Notes: generated from the sequence alone by a model not told the origin. Positions 1 through 5,165 are shown, counted from the first letter of the stretch. The stretch is 6,573 nt of DNA from an uncultured Prevotellaceae bacterium (GCA_945983195.1 CAMFSS010000120.1:1-6573), one strand, 5' to 3'. Made by a program: numbers and translations.

Positions 1-3
1 TAG

Positions 4-534
4 CTAGATGAGCTCAAGTGGTAATTTTTCCAGCTCTTCAAAATCGGGTTCCCAACAGCCATCTTCCGTAAGATTGTAGTTGAAAATCTCAGCTCCAACC
101 AGTCGGCTTACCGAAGTATAGGTAGGGTAGCCCGGATTTGGTATGAGAACACCGTCGCCGGGGTTAAGAAATGCCAGTGAAATGTGCAAAATTCCCTCTT
201 TAGAGCCTATCAACGGCTGGATTTCGGTATTGGGGTCGAGAGTCACGTTGTAATGGCTCTTGTACCACGCGGAATAAGCCTTACGCAACTCCGGGATACC
301 GACGTATGGCTGATAGCTGTGATTACCGGGCTTGGCAGCCTCAGTGCACAGTGTTTCGATAACATCTTTGTGCGGTGGACGGTCAGGACCACCGATGCCG
401 AGTGAAATAATATCTTTGCCCTCGGCATTGAGTTGAGCTACTTCACGGAGCTTTTTAGAGAAGTAGTATTCTTTCACTTCGCTCACTCTGTGAGCAGGAG
501 CGACTTGCTTATTCGATTGTAGAGTGTTCGGCAT
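4..534 (-). CDS. Class I/II PLP-dependent aminotransferase, N-terminal part, ending at an in-frame TAG
   Basis: This is the N-terminal half of a fold-type I aminotransferase that transfers amino groups using pyridoxal phosphate. Visible motifs are SLGIGGPDRPPH (residues 44-55), a Y-x-P-Y-x-G-x-PELR segment (74-84), GSKEGI (110-115, the cofactor phosphate-binding region) and PNPGYPTY (132-139). These resemble the LL-diaminopimelate/alanine/aspartate aminotransferase branch. Family members are usually 380-400 residues, so the catalytic Lys lies outside the window. The start ATG overlaps the end of pheA by 26 bp, which indicates translational coupling; in Bacteroidales a similar gene sits in an aromatic amino-acid operon with pheA, DAHP synthase/chorismate mutase and tyrA. 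It therefore probably aminates phenylpyruvate, 4-hydroxyphenylpyruvate or prephenate (inference). The frame ends after residue 176 with TAG at positions 6-4, well before a normal C-terminus. This could be a nonsense mutation or an error at a contig end. Confidence 0.85.
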   Translation of the reverse strand: MPNTLQSNKQVAPAHRVSEVKEYYFSKKLREVAQLNAEGKDIISLGIGGPDRPPHKDVIETLCTEAAKPGNHSYQPYVGIPELRKAYSAWYKSHYNVTLDPNTEIQPLIGSKEGILHISLAFLNPGDGVLIPNPGYPTYTSVSRLVGAEIFNYNLTEDGCWEPDFEELEKLPLELI

Positions 535-1354
535 ATTCTCCTAAAATTTTGAAATCATTGATTAAAGGACGCACAGCGTCGATTGACTGGCGATAGCGAG
601 TGAAGTCGTCGAATGTGAGATTGATATAGAAACGGTATTCCCACTCACGGCCAATAATTGGTAGCGACTGAATTTTTGAGAGATTGATGTCGTAGAAAGA
701 GAAGATTGTAAGTATTTTCGACAGACTTCCATGCGTGTGGGGGAGCGTAAACACAAGCGATGCCTTGTTGATAGTTTTGCCTTCAACGAGCGCCGGAGCT
801 TCAACGGGGTCGGCAATTATAAGAAATCGTGTGAAATTACGCTTGTTGGTCTGTATGCCCTCATCGAGTATGTTAAGCCCATAGAGCTGGGCGGCATATT
901 TGCCACATACGGCAGCATGACCCATGAGGTTCTTTTCGGCAATCTCCCTTGCACTGCCGGCTGTGTCGTTTCGTTCCACCATTTTAAGGTTAGGGTGGCG
1001 CAGCAGATATTGCTCACACTGCATTAAAGCCATTGGGTGAGAATTAACTTCGGTGAGGTCGGCAATTGACTGTCCGGGCAGAGCTGCAAGGACGTGTGAT
1101 ATGTGCATCTTGTATTCACCTACAATTGTCTGGTTGCTTTGGCGCAGCAACTCATGGTTCTGAAGCAGACTACCGGCAATGGTGTTTTCGATGGCTACAA
1201 TGCCGAGCATAGAAGCATCGGTACGCAGCATGTCGAACATATTGATGAAGGTCTCACAGGGAATAGTCTCTACTTCCTCACCCTGAAAGAAACACCTTGC
1301 TGCAGCATCGTGAAAACAGCCGGGTTCACCTTGAATTGCAATTTTCTTCTTCAT
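509..1354 (-). CDS. pheA: Prephenate dehydratase
   Basis: This cytoplasmic enzyme converts prephenate to phenylpyruvate, the committed step to phenylalanine. The 281 residues match a stand-alone dehydratase with a C-terminal ACT domain and no fused chorismate mutase. The catalytic domain spans about residues 4-182 and shows IQGEPGCFHDAAA (7-19), AIENTIAGS (54-62), NSHPMALMQCE (104-114), NDTAGSA (129-135) and the catalytic-type NFTRFLII (173-180, containing T175-R176). The ACT domain (about 197-275) carries NLSKIQSLP (224-232), which corresponds to the Phe-binding ESRP region but reads QSLP, as I recall for Bacteroidetes homologues; feedback inhibition by Phe is likely but not proven. The ATG is preceded by an A-rich sequence. 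The gene is downstream of a leader peptide and terminator that look like a Phe/Tyr attenuator, and its end overlaps the aminotransferase start by 26 bp. Confidence 0.96.
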   Translation of the reverse strand: MKKKIAIQGEPGCFHDAAARCFFQGEEVETIPCETFINMFDMLRTDASMLGIVAIENTIAGSLLQNHELLRQSNQTIVGEYKMHISHVLAALPGQSIADLTEVNSHPMALMQCEQYLLRHPNLKMVERNDTAGSAREIAEKNLMGHAAVCGKYAAQLYGLNILDEGIQTNKRNFTRFLIIADPVEAPALVEGKTINKASLVFTLPHTHGSLSKILTIFSFYDINLSKIQSLPIIGREWEYRFYINLTFDDFTRYRQSIDAVRPLINDFKILGEYAEHSTIE

Positions 1355-1380
1355 CTTTGTTGTTAACTGTATAATAAATA

Positions 1381-1408
1381 AAAATCCCGTCGATTGTGGC
1401 GGGATTTT
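1381..1408 (-). terminator. Intrinsic terminator of the pheA attenuator
   Basis: On the minus strand AAAATCCCG (1408-1400) pairs perfectly with CGGGATTTT (1389-1381), giving a 9-bp stem with a GC core and a 10-base loop. It is followed by a T-rich tail (TTTTT, then ATTTATTAT). It lies 27 bases upstream of the pheA ATG and downstream of the pheA promoter and leader peptide, so it would stop transcription before the structural gene. Because the 5' arm also has an A-run, it may terminate in both directions, but nothing on the plus strand needs it. The alternative reading, a terminator for the upstream lipoprotein gene, is less likely because that gene ends about 190 bases earlier with a promoter in between. 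Confidence 0.85.
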
Positions 1409-1454
1409 ATATCGTTAATCATTATCAAAATAAATTATTGCATAAAATCTCGCC
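1398..1454 (-). promoter_or_regulatory. Candidate antiterminator stem of the pheA attenuator
   Basis: The segment GGCGAGATTTTAT (1454-1442) can pair with ATAAAATCCCGCC (1410-1398) at 12 of 13 positions, the only mismatch being A1450 opposite C1402. The second segment contains the whole 5' arm of the terminator stem, so the two hairpins exclude each other. The first segment begins two bases after the leader stop codon, inside the footprint of a ribosome sitting at that stop. A ribosome finishing the leader would mask it and let the terminator form; one stalled on the Phe/Tyr codons would leave it free. The loop is about 31 AT-rich bases. This is deduced from pairing by eye, without energy calculation. 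Confidence 0.75.
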
Positions 1455-1456
1455 TC

Positions 1457-1510
1457 TTATTTCTTAAAATAAAAGTAAAAGAAGAAATAATATGCATTGA
1501 AATGTTTCAT
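1457..1510 (-). CDS. pheL: Phe/Tyr-rich leader peptide of the pheA operon
   Basis: This is a 17-codon reading frame, MKHFNAYYFFFYFYFKK, closed by TAA. Six residues are Phe and four are Tyr, with nine of them concentrated in residues 7-15. The ATG is about 16 bases downstream of the predicted transcription start, and the stop lies two bases before the antiterminator arm and about 50 bases before the terminator. Enterobacterial pheL (a short peptide with runs of Phe) works by ribosome stalling at these codons when charged tRNA-Phe is scarce. The same role is inferred here, with Tyr-tRNA possibly sensed as well. The gene is too short for standard gene callers. AT-rich DNA favours Phe and Tyr codons by chance, so the strength of the call rests on composition, position and RNA pairing together. 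The symbol is used by functional analogy, not proven homology. Confidence 0.82.
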   Translation of the reverse strand: MKHFNAYYFFFYFYFKK

Positions 1511-1530
1511 AAGAAATTCATTTGTGTTTG

Positions 1531-1562
1531 CAAAGATATACTATTTTCGTTAATTTGCCAAC
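1531..1562 (-). promoter_or_regulatory. Candidate promoter of the pheA operon
   Basis: On the minus strand a perfect Bacteroidetes -7 element, TATCTTTG (1538-1531), follows a near-consensus -33 element GTTG (1562-1559) at a 20-base spacing. The predicted start is near 1525-1527, just upstream of the leader peptide. It lies after the stop of the lipoprotein gene, so the pheA operon is transcribed independently. Confidence 0.65.
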
Positions 1563-1599
1563 TAATTATAAATTTTTTTCGTCGTAAAATGAAAAAATG

Positions 1600-1941
1600 T
1601 CATCGAATGTCGTCAACGACAGTCACTTTGCATTGGGCAGATGCTCCGCCACACGACATCGTTATATCGGCATATCCAGGCTTAAGGGTATAGATTTTAC
1701 CCAACGTATCGACTTTTACAACATCAGGTGCACTTGAATCCCAAACGGGTTGAATCAGGTTGGGATCTTTGAAGTCGCCGCCTGTGTAATCCATACTAAA
1801 AGAAATTTGAATTGTATCGAGTGGAGTCGTTTCAATTGTATCAGGATAAAGCACAAGCCTTGTAACCTTGAAATCAGTGTTGCAACCGACAACAGCCAGC
1901 CCTAATGCAATGGCGATTAGTAATAAGAATTTCAGTTTCAT
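1600..1941 (-). CDS. Small lipoprotein with bacterial Ig-like (BIG2) domain
   Basis: The 113-residue product starts at the internal ATG at 1941. The frame is open further upstream, but from this ATG there is a clean lipoprotein signal, MKLKFLLLIAIALGLAVVGC, with lipobox VVGC and lipidated Cys20. The remainder (about residues 25-110) resembles a single BIG2 Ig-like fold: the W-x-S-S-x-P-x-V-V-x-V-D-x-x-G pattern (VWDSSAPDVVKVDTLGK), then a glycine turn, YADITMSCGG and a final CKVTVVD strand. Residues after Cys (NTDFK) do not look like the acidic surface-export signal of Bacteroidetes, so a periplasm-facing location is more likely (inference). It has no recognisable catalytic motif and its role is unknown. 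The upstream hairpin at 1973-2002 separates it from the sigma-factor operon. No convincing promoter was found directly before it. Confidence 0.85.
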   Translation of the reverse strand: MKLKFLLLIAIALGLAVVGCNTDFKVTRLVLYPDTIETTPLDTIQISFSMDYTGGDFKDPNLIQPVWDSSAPDVVKVDTLGKIYTLKPGYADITMSCGGASAQCKVTVVDDIR

Positions 1942-1972
1942 GATTTGGCTGAAAACAATAGTTATTGAAACG

Positions 1973-2002
1973 AAAGGTGCACCTTTGAAAGTGCACCCCT
2001 TT
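1973..2002 (-). terminator. Strong hairpin, candidate terminator or operator
   Basis: Between the small protein gene and the lipoprotein gene, GGTGCAC (1997-1991) pairs with GTGCACC (1982-1976) on the minus strand. G-U and A-T pairs extend the stem to roughly 12 bp around a short loop. The 3' half is itself a perfect 14-bp palindrome, AAAGGTGCACCTTT (1973-1986). The downstream tail CTTTCGTTTC is only moderately T-rich, so termination may be weak. The palindrome could instead be a protein-binding site. Confidence 0.45.
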
Positions 2003-2016
2003 GATTTTTTTGAGGT

Positions 2017-2032
2017 AACTGAGTAATCAGTT
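2017..2032 (-). repeat. Short hairpin overlapping a stop codon
   Basis: AACTGA and TCAGTT form a perfect 6-bp stem with a 4-base loop, spanning the TGA stop of the 52-residue protein gene. No T-run follows on the minus strand, so it is not an intrinsic terminator by itself. It may protect the 3' end or add to the larger hairpin just downstream. Confidence 0.35.
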
Positions 2033-2185
2033 GGCGACAAATCCACCCAACGAAATACTCATCTTCTTTTCGAAAGAATAAGCTCTGGCAAATTGCTTGA
2101 TAAAGTTAATGGTCGATTGGCGCACATTACTTGAAATGCCACACTTATCTTTTTTTGATTTTTCAAGAGTAAAGCTTTTATCCAT
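2027..2185 (-). CDS. Small conserved-type Bacteroidales protein following the sigma factor
   Basis: This is a 52-residue soluble protein of unknown function. The visible features are a charged N-terminus (DKSFTLEKSKKDK), a Cys at 15, a central amphipathic stretch STINFIKQFARAYSFE (24-39), and a C-terminus ending LGGFVAN. From memory, small proteins with an I/L-x-QFAR-x-Y core and a G-F-x-x-N ending recur in Bacteroidales genomes without assigned function. It has no membrane segment and no zinc-binding anti-sigma (ZAS) motif. The ATG at 2185 is preferred to the GTG at 2227, which would add 14 residues that do not look conserved. It lies 97 bases after the sigma-factor stop with no terminator between, so the two are probably co-transcribed. 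A role in controlling the sigma factor is possible, based on position only. Confidence 0.75.
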   Translation of the reverse strand: MDKSFTLEKSKKDKCGISSNVRQSTINFIKQFARAYSFEKKMSISLGGFVAN

Positions 2186-2282
2186 AGGCAACACTGTTTT
2201 ATTTGTTACATAATCATAACGTATCACAGTGGTGCTTTATTGTTGGATAAATCTTAAAAAATACCTAAAATTAACCAAACAT

Positions 2283-2918
2283 TTACTCATTACAGAATTT
2301 TAGGCTGTTATCTTGAAATGAATCTTTACATTGCGGTGAGGGAATATTGTTTTCTTCAGCGATTCGGCGCATACTAAGAATGGCATATCGCATTCTGCCC
2401 AAAGCCGTATTGATGCTTACATTTGTTGCATCGGCAATTTCCTTAAAACTCATGTTCTTGTAGAAGCGCATGACAAGTACCTCCTGCTGACTTTCGGGCA
2501 GAGCCTTTACGATGCGACGAATGTCGGCATGAATCTGACGAGTGATGATAGAATCCTCAATTGTTTCCTCACTTAGCTCTTTTCGGTTTAGGATATCAAC
2601 GTCTTCAAGGTCGCAAGACTGGAGATTTTCAGATTTCTCCTGACGGAAGAAGTCGATTATGAGGTTGTGGGCAATACGACTAATCCATGCTGAGAACTTG
2701 CCGTTTTCAACATATCTACCCTGATTGATAGTGGTTATTGCCTTAATGAATGTCTCTTGGAATATGTCGTTTGCAATATCGGCATCCTTCACTGAGTGAT
2801 AAATGTAGGCATACAATTTGTCCTTATGCCGCTCGATAAGAGTGTCAAAAGCTTCATTATTGCCTTCTGAGTACATTCTGACCAACAGTTCATCGGCCAT
2901 AGCATACATTTCTTCCAT
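2283..2918 (-). CDS. ECF-type RNA polymerase sigma factor
   Basis: This is a sigma-70 family protein of 211 residues containing only regions 2 and 4. Region 2 covers about residues 23-93: DIANDIFQETFIKA (47-60) for core binding and FSAWISRIAHNLIIDFFRQ (75-93) for -10 recognition and melting. An acidic linker (94-130) follows, then region 4 (about 135-188) with LPESQQEVLVMRFYKNMSFKEIA and a helix-turn-helix at 156-180. It directs RNA polymerase to a set of stress or nutrient promoters that cannot be deduced here. The C-terminal tail beyond region 4 (189-211) contains two Cys (197, 209), longer than a minimal ECF factor. No FecR-type or other membrane anti-sigma gene is adjacent, so it is not a typical SusC/D-linked regulator; the only neighbour in the operon is the 52-residue protein. 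ATG codons at residues 4 and 7 are possible alternative starts. Confidence 0.95.
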   Translation of the reverse strand: MEEMYAMADELLVRMYSEGNNEAFDTLIERHKDKLYAYIYHSVKDADIANDIFQETFIKAITTINQGRYVENGKFSAWISRIAHNLIIDFFRQEKSENLQSCDLEDVDILNRKELSEETIEDSIITRQIHADIRRIVKALPESQQEVLVMRFYKNMSFKEIADATNVSINTALGRMRYAILSMRRIAEENNIPSPQCKDSFQDNSLKFCNE

Positions 2919-2962
2919 TACTAAATCAATTGTTGTTATTAGAGTAATGCTGTTTCGATAGG

Positions 2963-2995
2963 CAAAATTATGTTGTTAAAATTGTTTATATAAAA
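2963..2995 (-). promoter_or_regulatory. Candidate proximal promoter of the sigma-factor gene
   Basis: A perfect -7 element TAATTTTG (2970-2963) is seen on the minus strand. The upstream -33 position holds only TTTT (2995-2992) at a 21-base spacing. It would give a leader of about 40 bases. The region is very AT-rich, so a chance match is possible. Confidence 0.4.
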
Positions 2996-3031
2996 GCTGT
3001 TGACAAAATATTTTATAATTTTCAACGTTTG

Positions 3032-3063
3032 CAAATGTAGGGCTAATTTTTTTTAGCAACAAA
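3032..3063 (-). promoter_or_regulatory. Candidate distal consensus promoter of the sigma-factor gene
   Basis: TTTG (3063-3060), a 20-base spacer and TACATTTG (3039-3032) match the Bacteroidetes housekeeping promoter exactly on the minus strand. Transcription would start near 3027 and give an AT-rich leader of about 110 bases before the sigma-factor ATG. Confidence 0.65.
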
Positions 3064-3126
3064 TTTTTTGACACAAAAATCGTGATTTTTTGAATTTTTC
3101 TCAATTAATTCACAAATTGACGCTTC

Positions 3127-3142
3127 AAAATAGTGCTATTTT
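3127..3142 (-). terminator. Weak AT-rich hairpin at the end of the membrane-protein operon
   Basis: AAAATA and TATTTT form a 6-bp stem with a GCAC loop overlapping the TAG stop of the YcxB-like gene. A second similar hairpin (AAAAAT, loop CACG, ATTTTT) lies at 3075-3090. Both have almost no GC pairs, so termination is uncertain. Confidence 0.25.
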
Positions 3143-3633
3143 ACAGATTTACCTTTGTTTTTTGTAATAATAAGAAACTCTTTAAGAATTTCGGGCGATT
3201 GGAATGTAGAGTATGGGATTGCAATAAAACGGAAGTGACGTGAACTCAAAACCAGTAACAGCTCAAGTCGAGTAGGAATAGTGTCAGTAACTTCGTTCCA
3301 TGATATTGAAGCTGTTGATTTTATGTTGCCTTCCTCGTCAACAAAACTGAAAGTGATGCCCTCAGAGCCGACTTCAGCACTTTTCTTCAATATGGAGTAC
3401 CTGTTAGTAGGGTGAAGTCCGTAAGATATCAAGGCAAATGTAAAAGCCATTGGAAACACTACGAACGCGTAGATTAGCAGCAGAAACAGATAACGTATGT
3501 CTGTGAGAGCAATGCACAGAGCGACAAGAGCAACTGCGGGCAGTGCATAAAGCCACCAGACTCGGTGCAGATACATCTGAACTAACAGCTTGTAGTAACG
3601 ACCACTCGTGATATTAAAAGGGGGAAGCTGCAT
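3136..3633 (-). CDS. YcxB-like membrane protein
   Basis: The 165-residue protein has two closely spaced hydrophobic helices (about residues 26-43 and 48-70), preceded by a short N-terminal segment with Arg/Tyr/Lys. The C-terminal half (about 78-155) is soluble and predicted cytoplasmic, with a pattern like the YcxB/PH-like fold: a GITFSF strand (92-97), an acidic turn, ISWNEVTD (110-117), LLLVLSSRHFRFIAIP (125-140), then S-PEILKEFL. Such proteins have no established biochemical function; the C-terminal domain resembles membrane-associated pleckstrin-type folds. It starts 9 bases after the DUF486 stop, so the two are surely in one operon. Family assignment is by pattern and moderately certain; membrane topology is clear. 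Confidence 0.8.
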   Translation of the reverse strand: MQLPPFNITSGRYYKLLVQMYLHRVWWLYALPAVALVALCIALTDIRYLFLLLIYAFVVFPMAFTFALISYGLHPTNRYSILKKSAEVGSEGITFSFVDEEGNIKSTASISWNEVTDTIPTRLELLLVLSSRHFRFIAIPYSTFQSPEILKEFLIITKNKGKSVK

Positions 3634-3642
3634 GCGATAATT

Positions 3643-4017
3643 CTATTTCATGAATACAAAGTAGACTGCGAGGATTAGGCAAGCAAAAGCGGCAAAATGG
3701 TTCCAATGCAGTGATTCACCACGGAAGAACACCACCGTAAATACTGTGAAAATCACCAAAGTGATGACCTCTTGCAATATTTTCAGTTGCATCAGTGTGA
3801 ATGGGCCACCATTCCCGACGAAGCCAATGCGATTGGCAGGAACTTGAAAAGAGTATTCGGCAAGAGCAATACCCCATGAGAAAATAATGACTAACCAAAG
3901 CGGCCAATTAGAGCTTATTCCCGATGATTGTAGCTTTAGGTGTCCATACCAGGCAAATGTCATGAAAATATTGGAGATGATTAACATTCCAATAGTAATA
4001 AGAGCATTTATCCACAT
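3643..4017 (-). CDS. DUF486 family small membrane protein (DMT superfamily-like)
   Basis: This inner-membrane protein of 124 residues has four hydrophobic helices at about 3-22, 39-55, 78-98 and 106-122. The conserved family signature is clear: NIFMTFAWYGHLK (16-28), PLWLVIIFSWGIALAEY (39-55), FQVPANRIG (57-65), and LMQLKILQEVITLVIF (75-90). The length fits the family, which is related to small multidrug-resistance/drug-metabolite transporters, but the transported substrate is not known. It starts 23 bases after the end of the secreted hydrolase gene and ends 9 bases before the YcxB-like gene, so it is the middle gene of a three-gene operon. Confidence 0.92.
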   Translation of the reverse strand: MWINALITIGMLIISNIFMTFAWYGHLKLQSSGISSNWPLWLVIIFSWGIALAEYSFQVPANRIGFVGNGGPFTLMQLKILQEVITLVIFTVFTVVFFRGESLHWNHFAAFACLILAVYFVFMK

Positions 4018-4040
4018 AATTAGATGAGTTAATTGTATTT

Positions 4041-5165
4041 CTATTTAGAGTTGATTGATTTGGCTTTGATGGCCCGCTCTGCATATCCTTGACGATAACG
4101 TTCTACGTTGTCGGTAATTGCACGCTGGGCACAGCCTGTGCCTCGGGCATTGTAAAGTTTGTGCAGTTGAATATAGTATTTGCCGTTGCCGCGCACTGTG
4201 GGGAATACTTCGTGCTTCATCTTCACTACTGAGTCGCAGAGCGGTGAGTGTCCTTGTGGTGTGATGCCTCGTAATTCATCGGGAACTCCACCTTCACCGA
4301 GGAATACAGCCCTGATTGATGAGCAGGGAGGGTAGCCTATACCAATCCACATCATTGTGAGCGACGGGGCTTCTTCGGGAGTGACACCTTCAATCACAGT
4401 AGTGGCAGTAGAGGAGCGACGTGGAATGAAATCCATATCGACTATAATGCTATCGCCACTGTGAGTATAGTCTTTCTGTAAATGGCTGTTGAAGAAAGTG
4501 CGTGACATCACCTCGGTGAAAAATTGCGGAGTGAAGTCATCAGATAAGATGTGGTCGTGCATCATGCAACGCTCATTGTCTTCGCGAATATATCCATACC
4601 CATCGTCAGGACGACCGCAATAAGAGTAGTTCGTGCGAATAAGGACTCCGTCGGGAGCGTCTTTCAAGTCAAATCGCTGGAAAGTGTAGTTGCCACATTC
4701 AAAATAGGCACCATCGCCCGAAGCGTCGATTATGCCAAAATTTGCCTCCACTCCAAGTGGCTTTGGGAGTGATGTGAGCAGAGCTGCAAAATCATTCACC
4801 GTGCGGCATTTTTTTAGTGCCTTTGTCATTATAAGCCCTTCCTTGTCCATTTCTTTAATGGTGTCATTGTTCAGGTTGTAGGAGGCGGTGTTCATAATGG
4901 CAAATCCTTGGGAATTGAATCCCATCCATGCTTCGCGACACAGAGAGTCGCTGGCATTGAAAAGTGCCACATATTCGAAATCTTCCGGTGTAGCGGCGAA
5001 GCGTTCAACCTTATTGTTCTCTTCTCCTGTGTCACGATGCTTCCAAAGCAGCGGACGACCGGAAACAGTCTTTTGTCCGGAAACTATTGCCGAAGTGCAG
5101 GCTATAGCCTCATCGACAGCCAATAAAATCATAAAAATGTATAGAAAAGCAAATAATCGTTTCAT
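4041..5165 (-). CDS. Secreted Ntn hydrolase, C45/choloylglycine-hydrolase-like
   Basis: The 374-residue exported enzyme is probably an amide hydrolase or acyltransferase of the N-terminal nucleophile superfamily. A signal peptide (residues 1-22, ending EAIA) is followed directly by Cys23 in CTSAIVSG, so cleavage would expose Cys as the catalytic N-terminal residue. Other family-like elements are GRPLLWKHRDT (36-46, with R44 and D45), GFNSQGFAIMNTASYN (82-97), ANFGIIDASGDGAYFE (141-156), IRTNYSYCG (176-184, N179) and SSTATTVIEGV (251-261). The substrate (bile salt, penicillin-type amide, acyl-homoserine lactone, dipeptide) cannot be told; length is close to bacterial C45 members. The frame extends to a TTG at 5189, but that lies within the promoter's -7 element, so the ATG at 5165 is the start. 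It is first in an operon with the DUF486 and YcxB-like genes. Confidence 0.88.
   Translation of the reverse strand: MKRLFAFLYIFMILLAVDEAIACTSAIVSGQKTVSGRPLLWKHRDTGEENNKVERFAATPEDFEYVALFNASDSLCREAWMGFNSQGFAIMNTASYNLNNDTIKEMDKEGLIMTKALKKCRTVNDFAALLTSLPKPLGVEANFGIIDASGDGAYFECGNYTFQRFDLKDAPDGVLIRTNYSYCGRPDDGYGYIREDNERCMMHDHILSDDFTPQFFTEVMSRTFFNSHLQKDYTHSGDSIIVDMDFIPRRSSTATTVIEGVTPEEAPSLTMMWIGIGYPPCSSIRAVFLGEGGVPDELRGITPQGHSPLCDSVVKMKHEVFPTVRGNGKYYIQLHKLYNARGTGCAQRAITDNVERYRQGYAERAIKAKSINSK

Noticed and set aside
4..6. Reassignment of TAG to an amino acid
   Set aside because: TAG closes the YcxB-like, DUF486 and thioesterase genes at sensible lengths, so it is a normal stop codon here.
731..1027. 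98-codon plus-strand frame opposite pheA
   Set aside because: Antisense shadow of a clearly coding gene; no family resemblance.
1507..1521. Four-codon mini-frame (MNFL) whose stop overlaps the leader ATG
   Set aside because: It would start only a few bases after the predicted transcription start and has a single Phe; it may be chance. The ATGA overlap is noted but not enough for a feature.
1394..1693. 99-codon plus-strand reading frame across the pheA leader
   Set aside because: Its composition (runs of Ile, Lys, Phe) is what AT-rich non-coding DNA gives, it runs antisense through the leader, terminator and lipoprotein gene, and it resembles no family.
1942..2046. 35-residue N-terminal extension of the lipoprotein
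   Set aside because: The extension spans the hairpin and overlaps the upstream gene; the internal ATG at 1941 starts a textbook lipoprotein signal peptide.
2186..2227. GTG start adding 14 residues to the small protein after the sigma factor
   Set aside because: The added residues do not resemble the family as I recall it, and an ATG is available at 2185 at the expected length.
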